Shown piece after piece: positions 7,413 to 15,626 of a stretch of DNA of 64,000 nucleotides (positions are counted from its first letter, which is position 1; each line of letters begins with the position of its first letter). The notes beneath the pieces are model-generated. The model was not told where the DNA came from. It searched no databases and saw only the letters and a program-made list of their open reading frames with translations. This DNA comes from Acidobacteriota bacterium (GTDB lineage: Bacteria > Acidobacteriota > Terriglobia > UBA7540), in the NCBI GenBank assembly GCA_023474345.1, contig JAMCXS010000022.1:1-64000 (forward strand), written 5' to 3'. The translations under genes were made by a program, and so were the position numbers.

Positions 7413-9911
7413 TCATTCTGATTGCAAGGTATAGTGGCCTGGCTGATCGAGGTGAACGATAGCCCGCCGGCCGCCCTCCGCGGAAGTAGCGGATTCTGTG
7501 CGGCCATTCATTCGGACCACAGTCGCGCCCTGGGTGACCGGCATGGAAACGGTCGCTTGTGTGCCAGGCGGCAAATCGACGGTGGCGCTTAAGCCGTGCG
7601 AGCCAGCGCGGTAGTCCACCTTGATCAGGCCCTGCGGCGTGGGCTCAGCTCCTTTTGCCCACTTGAGCCCGGCAAGTTCGGGGCGGATCGTGACTTGTGT
7701 AAACCCGGGCGCGGCGGGCCTGATTCCCAGAATGTACTGCATGAGCCATATGGTCGGGCCGCTGGACCAGCCGTGCGCCAAACTCACGAAATAACCCCGG
7801 CCATTGTCGGCGCGCAGGTTTCCGTGCCACCCATGCATCGGCAGCCCCTCCTGGTACCCTTCCCAGGTGCTCGTTGCTCCTCGGCGCACCATGCCCCCCC
7901 AATACTTGCGAATCCAATCCAGGGCGGCCTTATAGTGGCCCGCCGAAGCCATAGCCGAGATGACGTAATAGTTGTAATAGGGGGTGATGCGAAACTTATT
8001 GCGGTGGGAAAGGACGTTGCGCCAGATCGCCTCGGTTTGAGCTTTGTCCGCGAGGCCCGAATAAATGGCCATGGCGTTCGGCTGCCAGCGTTCGCCAAAC
8101 GTTTCCGATTGCGAATCGAGCATATATTTCAGAGCGGCGCTGCGAATTGCCGTGGCCTTTGCCGCAAAGCGGTCAGCATTGGATGAATCCCCCAGTTGCC
8201 GCAGAAGCCATGCACCTTCCCGAAAAGCCGCGTAGAATTCGAACTGCGTGGCCCGCTGGGCATCGGGCGCGAACTCGCTGAGCGGCAGCTTGGCGCTGGG
8301 GAGAAGTTGCGGAGCCAGGCCCGGCGACCAATCGACAAAGATACCGGCGCGATGGCGATCGGTGAAGACGCTCCGGCTATCGAGCTCGCTGGCCATATAG
8401 TCAAGAAGCTGGACGAGTGGCTGATGAATGGAACGCAGATAGCTGAGGTTGTCGAAATGCCGGTAATAATCCGCTTCGCCCATCACCCAGAACGCCGAGT
8501 AGCCAGGAATACCATTCACGTCGCGATCCACCGGCTGCCCGGCGTCGCGGATGAGGTAATCCATGGTCTGCTGCATCAGGAAATGATCGGCAAACACCGC
8601 GTCGATCGCGTGCCCGCTCACATCCAGGTCGCCCATCCACCGTGCCCGGTCGCGCTTGGGGGCGTCCCAGATGTCATCCTGCATGCAGAGATGGTCCGTG
8701 TAAGCGCCCAAGTCCCAGATGCGATTGACCAGCGGGTCGGAAGAGTCAAAAGAGCCGCGATAGTGCACCGGATAATAGATGTCATCCAACAGGATGGCTT
8801 TGAAACGCAACGGCGAAGCGCCGCCGAGAAAAGTCACCTTAGCGTAACGGAAGGCGCTTTTGGGACCGTAGGCGGTGGCGTGCGGCGGTACATCAAGCTT
8901 GTCTATGCCAAAGTAGGGTCGGTGCAAAGTCTCGCCCAGGGATTCTCCGTATTGGAGGGCGAGCCGCAGGGGTGCGTCTGAATCGGATACAACTTCGAGC
9001 CGGCCCGCGACTTCACGCCCGAAATCAAGCATCACGCTGGGATACTCACTCTTCAGCGCTCCGGCGGGAGGCAGATCCACGATGAAATCGCGCTGCGGAG
9101 GAGCGGAGAGCTGATTTCCTTTGGCCGCGAGCACGTTCGTGTTATGGAATGCGCCGAGCCCCCTGAAGACGTCCACCGCCTCTGCTCGCACGGGTACGCG
9201 AGCCAGAAATGGAGAGATGCCGTCATAGCCGGGCCAGCGATACATTCCAGTATCCTGATTGCCCTGGAAGAAGTTGATGTTGCTTTCGATCCCTCCCAGC
9301 ACCGCTGCAGCCTGCCAGCTACTGTCGTCAAATCCGGGCTGCTCCCATCCGTTTTGCTCCTGAGTGCTGTATTTCCAGCCTCTGCCGCTCATGAGAATGG
9401 CTGGCCCATTCTCCTCTGGCGGCCGGGGCACGATTTTCACGGCCAGCCGCCGCCAGCCACCGGCCACGGCAAGCGAGAGCACGTTACGGCCGGGGCGAAG
9501 CGACCCGTTTACATTGAGAATCAAAACGTAAACACGGATTATTCCGGAGATCAAATTCCGCTGAGCGTTCGCCAAAAGTCGGCCGTTCAGATAGACGCGC
9601 ATATCCGCAGGCCCAGCCGCGTAAAGCGTTGCCGTGCCAGGAACGCTCTTCAGATCGAAGCCTCGGCGAAAATAAATCCATTGGGGAGCTCTTCCGAAAC
9701 GCCCGTACGGCCCGTCCGTCTTCTCCTGTCCCTGGGCCCAGATGTATTGCTCAGGCAGCGGATGGTGCAGTTCGGATTCGAGCCTTGGGTGTTGGATGTG
9801 AGCCGTAAGGTCCAAAGGAGTGGGGCTGTAAACGGACGGGGCCGTCTGGCCTGAAAGATTTAATGCCACAAAGCTGAAAAAAACGAAGAAACACAGAAAT
9901 CGTTTTTGCAC
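7413..9911 (-). CDS. Exported alpha-L-rhamnosidase-like (GH78-type) glycosidase
   Basis: An 832-residue exported enzyme with an (alpha/alpha)6 catalytic barrel. The start is GTG at 9911, because AAGGAGGT stands four bases upstream and a signal peptide follows (VQKRFLCFFVFFSFVALNLS). An N-terminal beta-sandwich region (GVRVYLNGR-type text around 100-200) precedes the barrel, and a C-terminal beta domain ends the protein. The family region reads DDIWDAPKRDRARWMGDLDV; in classical GH78 enzymes the matching segment is D-x-P-x-R-D-E-R-x-x-W-x-G-D with a catalytic Glu that is not present here. So this is a variant branch, and rhamnose specificity is likely but not certain. Rhamnose release would complement the neighbouring GH28 on rhamnogalacturonan. 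Confidence 0.75.
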   Translation of the reverse strand: MQKRFLCFFVFFSFVALNLSGQTAPSVYSPTPLDLTAHIQHPRLESELHHPLPEQYIWAQGQEKTDGPYGRFGRAPQWIYFRRGFDLKSVPGTATLYAAGPADMRVYLNGRLLANAQRNLISGIIRVYVLILNVNGSLRPGRNVLSLAVAGGWRRLAVKIVPRPPEENGPAILMSGRGWKYSTQEQNGWEQPGFDDSSWQAAAVLGGIESNINFFQGNQDTGMYRWPGYDGISPFLARVPVRAEAVDVFRGLGAFHNTNVLAAKGNQLSAPPQRDFIVDLPPAGALKSEYPSVMLDFGREVAGRLEVVSDSDAPLRLALQYGESLGETLHRPYFGIDKLDVPPHATAYGPKSAFRYAKVTFLGGASPLRFKAILLDDIYYPVHYRGSFDSSDPLVNRIWDLGAYTDHLCMQDDIWDAPKRDRARWMGDLDVSGHAIDAVFADHFLMQQTMDYLIRDAGQPVDRDVNGIPGYSAFWVMGEADYYRHFDNLSYLRSIHQPLVQLLDYMASELDSRSVFTDRHRAGIFVDWSPGLAPQLLPSAKLPLSEFAPDAQRATQFEFYAAFREGAWLLRQLGDSSNADRFAAKATAIRSAALKYMLDSQSETFGERWQPNAMAIYSGLADKAQTEAIWRNVLSHRNKFRITPYYNYYVISAMASAGHYKAALDWIRKYWGGMVRRGATSTWEGYQEGLPMHGWHGNLRADNGRGYFVSLAHGWSSGPTIWLMQYILGIRPAAPGFTQVTIRPELAGLKWAKGAEPTPQGLIKVDYRAGSHGLSATVDLPPGTQATVSMPVTQGATVVRMNGRTESATSAEGGRRAIVHLDQPGHYTLQSE

Positions 9912-10043
9912 TTCGACCTCCTTCTCGAAACCAATGGGACTTCCTTCCAGCCCAAACTGGACGCTTTCGTTGGTGGCATAAGCGCAACGCCCAATAAGGA
10001 TGACGCGGCTAAGCAACAGGAGCGAAAAATAGCGAATCTCCGC

Positions 10044-12290
10044 TCAGCCCTTCAGTTGTACCGCCCCTTTCAGCCGGATGTCGGCCGACGAAGCGCCCAC
10101 CAGGATGTCTACCGTGCCGGGCTCGACGACAAATTCATACTTGCTTTCATCCCAGTATTGGAGCGCCCGGTCGGCATGCGCCAGCTCGAAACTGACCGTG
10201 CGGGTTTCGCCCCGTTTCAGGTGGACCCGCTCGAAGTTCACAAGCTGCTTCAAGGGCCGCTCCACCTTACTCCCTTCGCAGTGAACGTAAAGCTGCACCA
10301 CTTCATCCCCCTCGCGGTCCCCGGTGTTCGTCACCTCCAGCGAGATCGTCACTTTGCCCCCCGCCGCGAGCGTCTTCCCGCTGAGCTGAAGGTTCCCGTA
10401 GCGGAATGTCGTATAGCTCAGGCCGTGCCCGAAAGGATAAAGAGGCCTCCCTCGGAAGTACATATAGGTACGGCCATGGCGTATATTGTAATCGCGAAAG
10501 CTAGGCATGTTGTCTAAGCTCCGATACCAGGTGGTATTCAGTTTGCCGCCCGGATTGTAATCGCCAAACAACACGTCGGCCAGCGCGTTCCCCTGCTGCT
10601 CGCCCAGAAACATCCCGCCCACAATCGCCGGCAGGTGCTCCTGCTCCCAGTTCACGGCTACCGGACAGTTGGAAGAAATCACCAGGATGGTCCGCGGATT
10701 GGCTGCATAAACGGCCTGAACCAGCTCATGCTGGGCGCCCGGCAGGTGGATGTATGAGATGCGGTCGTGCGACTCGCGATCCACCTGCTGATCGTCTCCC
10801 ACAAACACCAGCGCAACTTCCGCCTCCCGAGCGGCCTGGACGGCTTCGGCGAACTGCGCCGCCTGCTTTTCCCCTATGACGCTACACCCCAAGGCATAAG
10901 TAACCTCGGTCGAGCCGCCTGCCGCCCCCAAATATTCCTTAATGCCCTGAAGCGGTGAAACCAGGAAGTCAGGCTTACCGCTATAATTGCCCAAGTGGCA
11001 CACGGCGGCCATCGGACCAATCACCGCAAGTTTTTTCAGGCGAGATTTGTCAAGCGGCAACGTGTGCTCCTCGTTTTTGAACAACACAATCGACTGACGA
11101 GCTGCTTCGCGCGCCAATTGCCGGTGCGCGGGGCTTTCCAAACAGGAAATAGGAATCTTGCTGTAAGGGACCTGTTCGGGCGGATCAAACTCGCCCAGCA
11201 GGAATCGGCCTGTATACGAGCGGATCAGCGAGTGGTCGAGTGTCGATTCGCTGACGAGCATTTTTCCCACGGCTTCGCCCAAATACTTCTGCAGCGTGTC
11301 GCCGCAATCGATGTCGCAGCCGGCGTTTACCGCCAGCGCGGCCGCCTCAACGTAAGTCGGCACAAAATAATGAGAGTGGCAGATGCCATGTACCGCGTCG
11401 CAGTCGGAAACCACGTAGCCGCGAAACCCCCAGCGCTCGCGCAGCAGGTCCGTCAGCAGGAATCGGCTGGCGGTGGTGGGAATGCCGTTCATCGCGTTGT
11501 AGGAACTCATGACAGTGAACACATGGCCTTCTCGCACGCAAGCCTCAAAGCCGCGAGTGTAATATTCCCAAAAACTGCGCGGGTCAATTGTTGCGGACGT
11601 CCAATAGCGGTCATCCTCCGTATCGTTGCCGATGAAATGCTTGGCGCAGGCGATGGCTTTGAGGTAGCGCCGGTCGCATCCCTGCATCCCGTGGATCGTG
11701 TAGATCGCCATCTGGCCTATCAGATAGGGGTCCTCGCTATAATTCTCCGCGATGCGGCCCCAGCGCGGGTCGCGTGCCCCCATGTTCACGGTGGGCGGCG
11801 AAAACATCGGCTGGCTCAGACCGTTCTTTTTGTGCCACGCCCAGATTTCATCCGATACCGCCGTAAAGACCCGCTCCACCAGCGAACGATTCCACGAGCA
11901 TCCCATGGCCAGCGGCAAAGGGAACGACGTGACCGGTCCGACAGGACCAATGCTGAGGCCATGCAGCGCTTCACCGCCGTAATACTTGAAAGCGGGCACA
12001 TGAAGGCGGGGAATGGCGGGAACCGGACCTGTAGAGCCGAACTGGGAGATTTTTTCCTCGAGCGTCATCTGGGCCACCAGGGCGGCGGCGCGCTTCCGGG
12101 CATTCTCAAAATGCTCGATTGCAATCCCCCCGGTATCCAGCGCTTCGGGCTTCTCCTCTGCCGTAGCCGGAACAGTCTCGCCCGCGGCCTCCTTTTTCCC
12201 CATCGCAACCAACGCGGCGCTCCCGACGGCCGACCCTAAAAAATCGCGCCGCGTAACCCCTGCGCGAAAGTTTTTCTCGTGTTCTGCCAT
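10044..12290 (-). CDS. Tat-exported GH3 beta-glycosidase (beta-glucosidase/xylosidase type)
   Basis: A 748-residue GH3 enzyme releasing sugars from the non-reducing end of beta-linked oligosaccharides. The start at ATG 12290 gives a clear twin-arginine signal (TRRDFLGSAVGSAALVAMG). The order is GH3 N-terminal barrel, GH3 C-terminal sandwich, fibronectin-III-like domain (TRTVSFELAHAD near the end). The nucleophile Asp lies in GYVVSDCDAVHGI near residue 296; a KHFIGNDTEDD segment binds substrate. The SDCDAV form is more typical of beta-xylosidases than of beta-glucosidases, so xylan or arabinoxylan oligomers are plausible substrates. It is co-directional with the GH78-like gene (132 bp gap), possibly one transcript. 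Confidence 0.88.
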   Translation of the reverse strand: MAEHEKNFRAGVTRRDFLGSAVGSAALVAMGKKEAAGETVPATAEEKPEALDTGGIAIEHFENARKRAAALVAQMTLEEKISQFGSTGPVPAIPRLHVPAFKYYGGEALHGLSIGPVGPVTSFPLPLAMGCSWNRSLVERVFTAVSDEIWAWHKKNGLSQPMFSPPTVNMGARDPRWGRIAENYSEDPYLIGQMAIYTIHGMQGCDRRYLKAIACAKHFIGNDTEDDRYWTSATIDPRSFWEYYTRGFEACVREGHVFTVMSSYNAMNGIPTTASRFLLTDLLRERWGFRGYVVSDCDAVHGICHSHYFVPTYVEAAALAVNAGCDIDCGDTLQKYLGEAVGKMLVSESTLDHSLIRSYTGRFLLGEFDPPEQVPYSKIPISCLESPAHRQLAREAARQSIVLFKNEEHTLPLDKSRLKKLAVIGPMAAVCHLGNYSGKPDFLVSPLQGIKEYLGAAGGSTEVTYALGCSVIGEKQAAQFAEAVQAAREAEVALVFVGDDQQVDRESHDRISYIHLPGAQHELVQAVYAANPRTILVISSNCPVAVNWEQEHLPAIVGGMFLGEQQGNALADVLFGDYNPGGKLNTTWYRSLDNMPSFRDYNIRHGRTYMYFRGRPLYPFGHGLSYTTFRYGNLQLSGKTLAAGGKVTISLEVTNTGDREGDEVVQLYVHCEGSKVERPLKQLVNFERVHLKRGETRTVSFELAHADRALQYWDESKYEFVVEPGTVDILVGASSADIRLKGAVQLKG

Positions 12291-12872
12291 GATCGTTCAA
12301 CCTCCTGAATCAGAATTTCATCAAGCTCTTCCGCTCCTTGCTTCGCACCAAAATCACGCCGGGGCGGCAAGCTGGCGAATGCCACTCGAACAGTATTCTC
12401 TCCGGGCGCCGGCATGCTTTGGAGCGGATGCGACCGACGCCGGCCGAGATCATCGCTTTCGGCCAGCCGCCGAGCCTGCGCAATTTGCCGGGGCCCATTC
12501 ACTTCCGTTTGAATTGTTCTCCATGCAGGGCGCCCGCACTCATCATCAGATCAAGCTTCTGCCCGATACTCAGGCTGTTCCACCACTTTGAGGTTGTTTC
12601 CTCAACCGTCTTATGTTTTCAACAGCCTTTTATCATACACGCAGTGAAGCTCTTGGGTAGACTATCGCCTGTTTTCGGGGCCGGTTTTTTCGGTGTTCAC
12701 TGACACGGGAGCGGGGAGTTGGCGGCGGAGGGATAATCCGAGCGGGAAGTACTGCCGGAGGAGTGCCGGTTTTCGGGGTCTGCTACCCTTCTCAGGACGA
12801 CAGGCCGCGCGAGGGAAAACCGGCAGTCATAGATCTCCGCCCCCGTAACTTCGGGCGTAGCCAGCCGGATTT
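12291..12872. other. Gene-free gap upstream of GH3
   Basis: I see no convincing gene in these 582 bases; the short open frames have no ribosome-binding site and no recognisable family. The right half holds a repeat at 12764-12825. The left half should contain the promoter of the GH3 gene, but no clear -35/-10 pair stands out on the minus strand. Confidence 0.4.
12764..12825. repeat. Inverted repeat, 11-bp arms
   Basis: TGCCGGTTTTC (12764-12774) and GAAAACCGGCA (12815-12825) are perfect inverted arms around a 40-bp centre containing CTGCTACCC and GCCGCGCG. The CCGGTTTT core and CTACCC fit the REP family of this window. Lying past the end of the rhodanese gene, it may also act as transcript end for the sulfur operon. 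Confidence 0.5.
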
Positions 12873-13535
12873 CTATGTGCAGCCGCGGCCGAGTTTCAGT
12901 CTGGTGGCGGGAATTTTCTTTTGTTGGGTCGCAGGCGGAGGAGGCGGGGGCGGCGCGGCGGGTGCAGCCTCACCGGCGCCCTTGGAGGGAGCCGCGGTTC
13001 CGAAGAAATAATCGCGCAACTGTTTGGCTTGCTGATATCCGGTGGGCGAAGCGCCGGCGGTTTGCAGGCTGGTGGGCGTCATCAAGTCATACCACCAGCC
13101 ATTGATCCCTTCGCGTACGGAATAGGCGTTATAGCCTTTCATGCTGAGGAGCAGTTGCGCCTGAGCGGCGTGGCCCTGGCCGGAGCCATAAAGGACGATC
13201 TTCTTTCCGCGCGAAAGCTGCTTGAGGCTATCGGGCTCAAACAACTGCGCCAGCGGAATATTGATGGCGGTAGGAATGTGGTAGTCATCGAACTTCCACG
13301 GCTGGCGGACGTCAATAAGCTGGAAATCCTGCCGCTTCTCGACGAGCCACTGGGCCAGTTCGCGCGGGGTGACGCGGTCTTTTTCCTGGACGATGTTCTG
13401 GACCAGCGCAGGAGCGTTCAAGGGCTCCGAACCCGTTCCGCGGGCAATCGTGGCGGCCACGGCCAGCACCACGCCGAGGAAGATGGCCGCGGCGGCCGCC
13501 AGGCTTTTGCCGGTCAGTTTGATTTCAGTTCTCAT
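12873..13535 (-). CDS. Membrane-anchored rhodanese-like protein lacking the catalytic cysteine
   Basis: A 220-residue protein with an N-terminal signal or anchor (SLAAAAAIFLGVVLAVAATIA), a single rhodanese domain at about 50-150 (FQLIDVRQPWKFDDYHIPTA, then an active-site loop), and a low-complexity C-terminal tail rich in Ala and Pro. In rhodaneses the active-site loop starts with Cys after a hydrophobic strand; here the strand IVLY is followed by GSGQGHAAQA, so the sulfur-carrying Cys is absent. It may bind sulfur compounds or protein partners without doing sulfur transfer. The ATG at 13535 overlaps the stop of the upstream YeeE-type gene (ATGA), so the two are translationally coupled. It is the last gene of the molybdoenzyme operon. 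Confidence 0.8.
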   Translation of the reverse strand: MRTEIKLTGKSLAAAAAIFLGVVLAVAATIARGTGSEPLNAPALVQNIVQEKDRVTPRELAQWLVEKRQDFQLIDVRQPWKFDDYHIPTAINIPLAQLFEPDSLKQLSRGKKIVLYGSGQGHAAQAQLLLSMKGYNAYSVREGINGWWYDLMTPTSLQTAGASPTGYQQAKQLRDYFFGTAAPSKGAGEAAPAAPPPPPPPATQQKKIPATRLKLGRGCT

Positions 13536-14155
13536 CGGCGTTCATCTCCTTTTGACTGCTTTCCATAGAGCCGCGCGAAAACGTTCCACGGGCCTTCACT
13601 TTTCTCCGCCGCCCAAAACGCCACAATTGCCAGCACCACGACGGCCAGAACTACAATGCCTGTGTTCAGGTTGAGCCAGGTGGGAATGGTCAAGGTTCCC
13701 AGATGCCCCGAGAGGTTGAAACTGGTAATGTGCGGGACTGTCACGCCGAACAGGAAGATTCCAGCCAGAATCCCAACGGCAAATAGCAGAGCGTCGATTT
13801 TTCCGATGGCGACCGCCACCGCAGAGGTGCCTGGTCAATAGCCGCCGATGATGAATCCCGCGCCCAGCAAAAGCCCACCCACGAGTTGCGGCCAGATATA
13901 GGTCGGCGGCACGAAGACTTGGCTCATATCCAGCCAGCCGACAAAGCTGAGATAGGCGATTCCGAGCATGGCGACCACGATGGCCGAAAACATTACCTTA
14001 AGGACGGCAGAATCCTTGAAAAAAAACTGCGCTGTCAGCTTGTGCGCACTCGAAAATCCCGCTCTTTCCAGAAAGAACCCGAAAAAGAAACCCAGCAGAA
14101 GGGCCACCGCCAGGTAGGTTGTCAGTGAAAAGGTTGAAAAGTAGGGAGCGCTCAT
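13532..14155 (-). CDS. YeeE/YedE-type sulfur transporter half, probable selenoprotein (UGA at codon 107)
   Basis: Read through one TGA, this is a 207-residue membrane protein. The first part (MSAPYFSTFSLTTYL, then LGFFFGFFLERAGFSSAHKL) and the segment PPTYIWPQLVGGLLLGAGF are typical of the second half of YeeE/YedE-family transporters, which move thiosulfate or related sulfur species. The family motif GGY-C-PGTS is encoded as GGY-TGA-PGTS: the stop is at 13835-13837, precisely at the conserved cysteine. Downstream codons stay in frame through SAVAVAIGKIDALLF, two more membrane helices and TGA at 13532-13534. No start codon with a ribosome-binding site precedes the second part. The ATG at 14155 overlaps the previous gene's stop (ATGA). 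A hairpin with a GGUC loop follows the UGA. Alternatives are a Cys-to-stop mutation or a sequence error. Confidence 0.75.
13804..13821 (-). promoter_or_regulatory. Candidate bacterial SECIS hairpin after the UGA
   Basis: On the mRNA, counting the U of UGA as 1, bases 17-23 pair with 28-34 (six Watson-Crick pairs and one G-U) and close a four-base loop GGUC at 24-27 (13811-13814). The E. coli fdhF SECIS also has a GGUC apex, beginning at base 22 after the same count. The loop G and U that contact SelB are therefore present at about the right distance. Found by hand; no folding energy was computed. Confidence 0.6.
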
Positions 14156-15615
14156 AACCAATACCTCCGCATAAAGTAGGCTCCAATGAACCCTGCGGCA
14201 AAAACCGCGAGCATGAAAACCCAGGCGCCGACCGCGAGCACGGCTCCGCCGGAAAGCGCCAGGCCGCTGGTGCATCCGCGGGCAAGCCGCGCGCCGTAGC
14301 CTGTCAGAATTCCTCCGCCGAGGGCCAGCGCGTAGCGCGTGCGCCGTGAAATCCGGGGGCCTTTATCCACGGCGATTCGGACGCGGCCCGCCAGCCAGCC
14401 GGAAACAAACCCTCCGATCATCGCGCCAAATATCTCGAAAACCAGGAAGGCGATTAATGGCGATTGGCCGGGCTGGACGTAATTGCTCCAATAAGAACTG
14501 TGAGCTGCGTAGTTCGGCGCCACCCAGGCAAGAATGGCGACAAGATAGCGGGTGAAAGCGCCGGATGCGCCCAGGCCCTGGCCCATCAGCACAAAAGTGG
14601 CGAGCAAGGTGAGGCCCAAACCGGCGCCTGCCACATAAGGCGGCCAGTACTCCGGCGCGCGAAATATTCTCTTAAATGTCCAGGCCCCTTCGCGCTTCGC
14701 TTCGGTTCTTTCTAGCGGACACTTGGCTGCTACGCTTCCGGCTCCCGCGACGGGCGGCGCAACCCCGCTTGATCCGGAAGCGCCCTGAAGTTCCAACTTC
14801 CAGGCTTCTTCCTGCATTTTGACCTCTCTCCACCATTTGAAATGGTGCCTGTAGGCGTAGAGTTCGCTCACCATGCCGGTGATCATCGAAAAGAATGCCG
14901 GCTTCTCTTCCGGAAATACGGCGCCCATGTATACGTGAATCATCAGCCCGGAAAGCACCAGGCCGACCGCAACAAAATGCAGGACCACCGCCCAGGCCAC
15001 CGTCATGGTGCTGATCAGGTGCAGAGCCATCACCAGGCCCGTGAGCATAATCACCGGAATCGCCAGGTAGACGAGCCAGGCAAACAGTTTCTGCCCGGCG
15101 TTGTAAAGCCCCTGCGGGGGCAGAGGCTCATGGTTGCGGCCCATCACCCGCAGGAAACGAGCCTTCAGCCAGCGCACGTCGTCGGCATCGAGGCAGACTT
15201 CCTCGTTTTGGAAGAGAATGCATTGCAGGGCCAGAAACTTTCGCCAGGCAGGCTGCTCGTGGATCCGCACGCCGTGCAGAACACTAGTCCGCACGTAAGT
15301 TCGGAACCCGAAGGTAACATAGACCGCAAAGACGATCACCCAGGTGACCCCGACCGCGATGTGGAACCGGAGCATGTTGGCCCGGGAGCCGAAGAAGGTT
15401 GTCACCATGTTGATGTACCAGTAAGGGGCAACGCGAAAATAGGGCGAAGCGATCAGCGCGGCGCCGGTCGAAAGCTCAAACAGCCACACGACGGCATTGA
15501 ACCAGTGGAGCAGCATGATTGCCACGTGGTGCTTCTTGATCTGCCGTCGGGACATCGCCTCCGCCTGCTCGACGGTCAGCGGAGCGGGCGTGAGTGGCAA
15601 AGATTGAGCCCCCAT
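14152..15615 (-). CDS. Cytochrome b (FdnI/PhsC-like) fused to a YeeE/YedE-type domain
   Basis: A 487-residue membrane protein in two parts. Residues about 30-265 resemble the diheme cytochrome b subunit of formate dehydrogenase and thiosulfate reductase: LLHWFNAVVWLFELSTGAAL, a LRFHIAVGVTWVIVF helix, LITGL-type helices and a LHFVAVGLVLSGLMIHVYMG segment supply His ligands. After a linker at 265-310, residues about 320-487 are a YeeE-type first half, with GARLARGCTSGLALSGGAV and a conserved Cys. The next gene encodes the matching second half, so transporter and quinone-linked electron carrier are physically joined. The stop overlaps the next start by ATGA. The ATG at 15615 has AGGAGG upstream. 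This fusion is unusual. Confidence 0.8.
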   Translation of the reverse strand: MGAQSLPLTPAPLTVEQAEAMSRRQIKKHHVAIMLLHWFNAVVWLFELSTGAALIASPYFRVAPYWYINMVTTFFGSRANMLRFHIAVGVTWVIVFAVYVTFGFRTYVRTSVLHGVRIHEQPAWRKFLALQCILFQNEEVCLDADDVRWLKARFLRVMGRNHEPLPPQGLYNAGQKLFAWLVYLAIPVIMLTGLVMALHLISTMTVAWAVVLHFVAVGLVLSGLMIHVYMGAVFPEEKPAFFSMITGMVSELYAYRHHFKWWREVKMQEEAWKLELQGASGSSGVAPPVAGAGSVAAKCPLERTEAKREGAWTFKRIFRAPEYWPPYVAGAGLGLTLLATFVLMGQGLGASGAFTRYLVAILAWVAPNYAAHSSYWSNYVQPGQSPLIAFLVFEIFGAMIGGFVSGWLAGRVRIAVDKGPRISRRTRYALALGGGILTGYGARLARGCTSGLALSGGAVLAVGAWVFMLAVFAAGFIGAYFMRRYWL

Positions 15616-15626
15616 AATCGTTCCTC

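Noticed and set aside
10995-12239. 414-codon open frame antisense to the GH3 gene
   Set aside because: Same reason: shadow of a GC-rich gene; the text is rich in Arg, His and Gln without domain-like order.
12236-12591. Short overlapping frames on both strands upstream of the GH3 gene
   Set aside because: No start signal and Arg/Pro-rich text on both strands; treated as noncoding.
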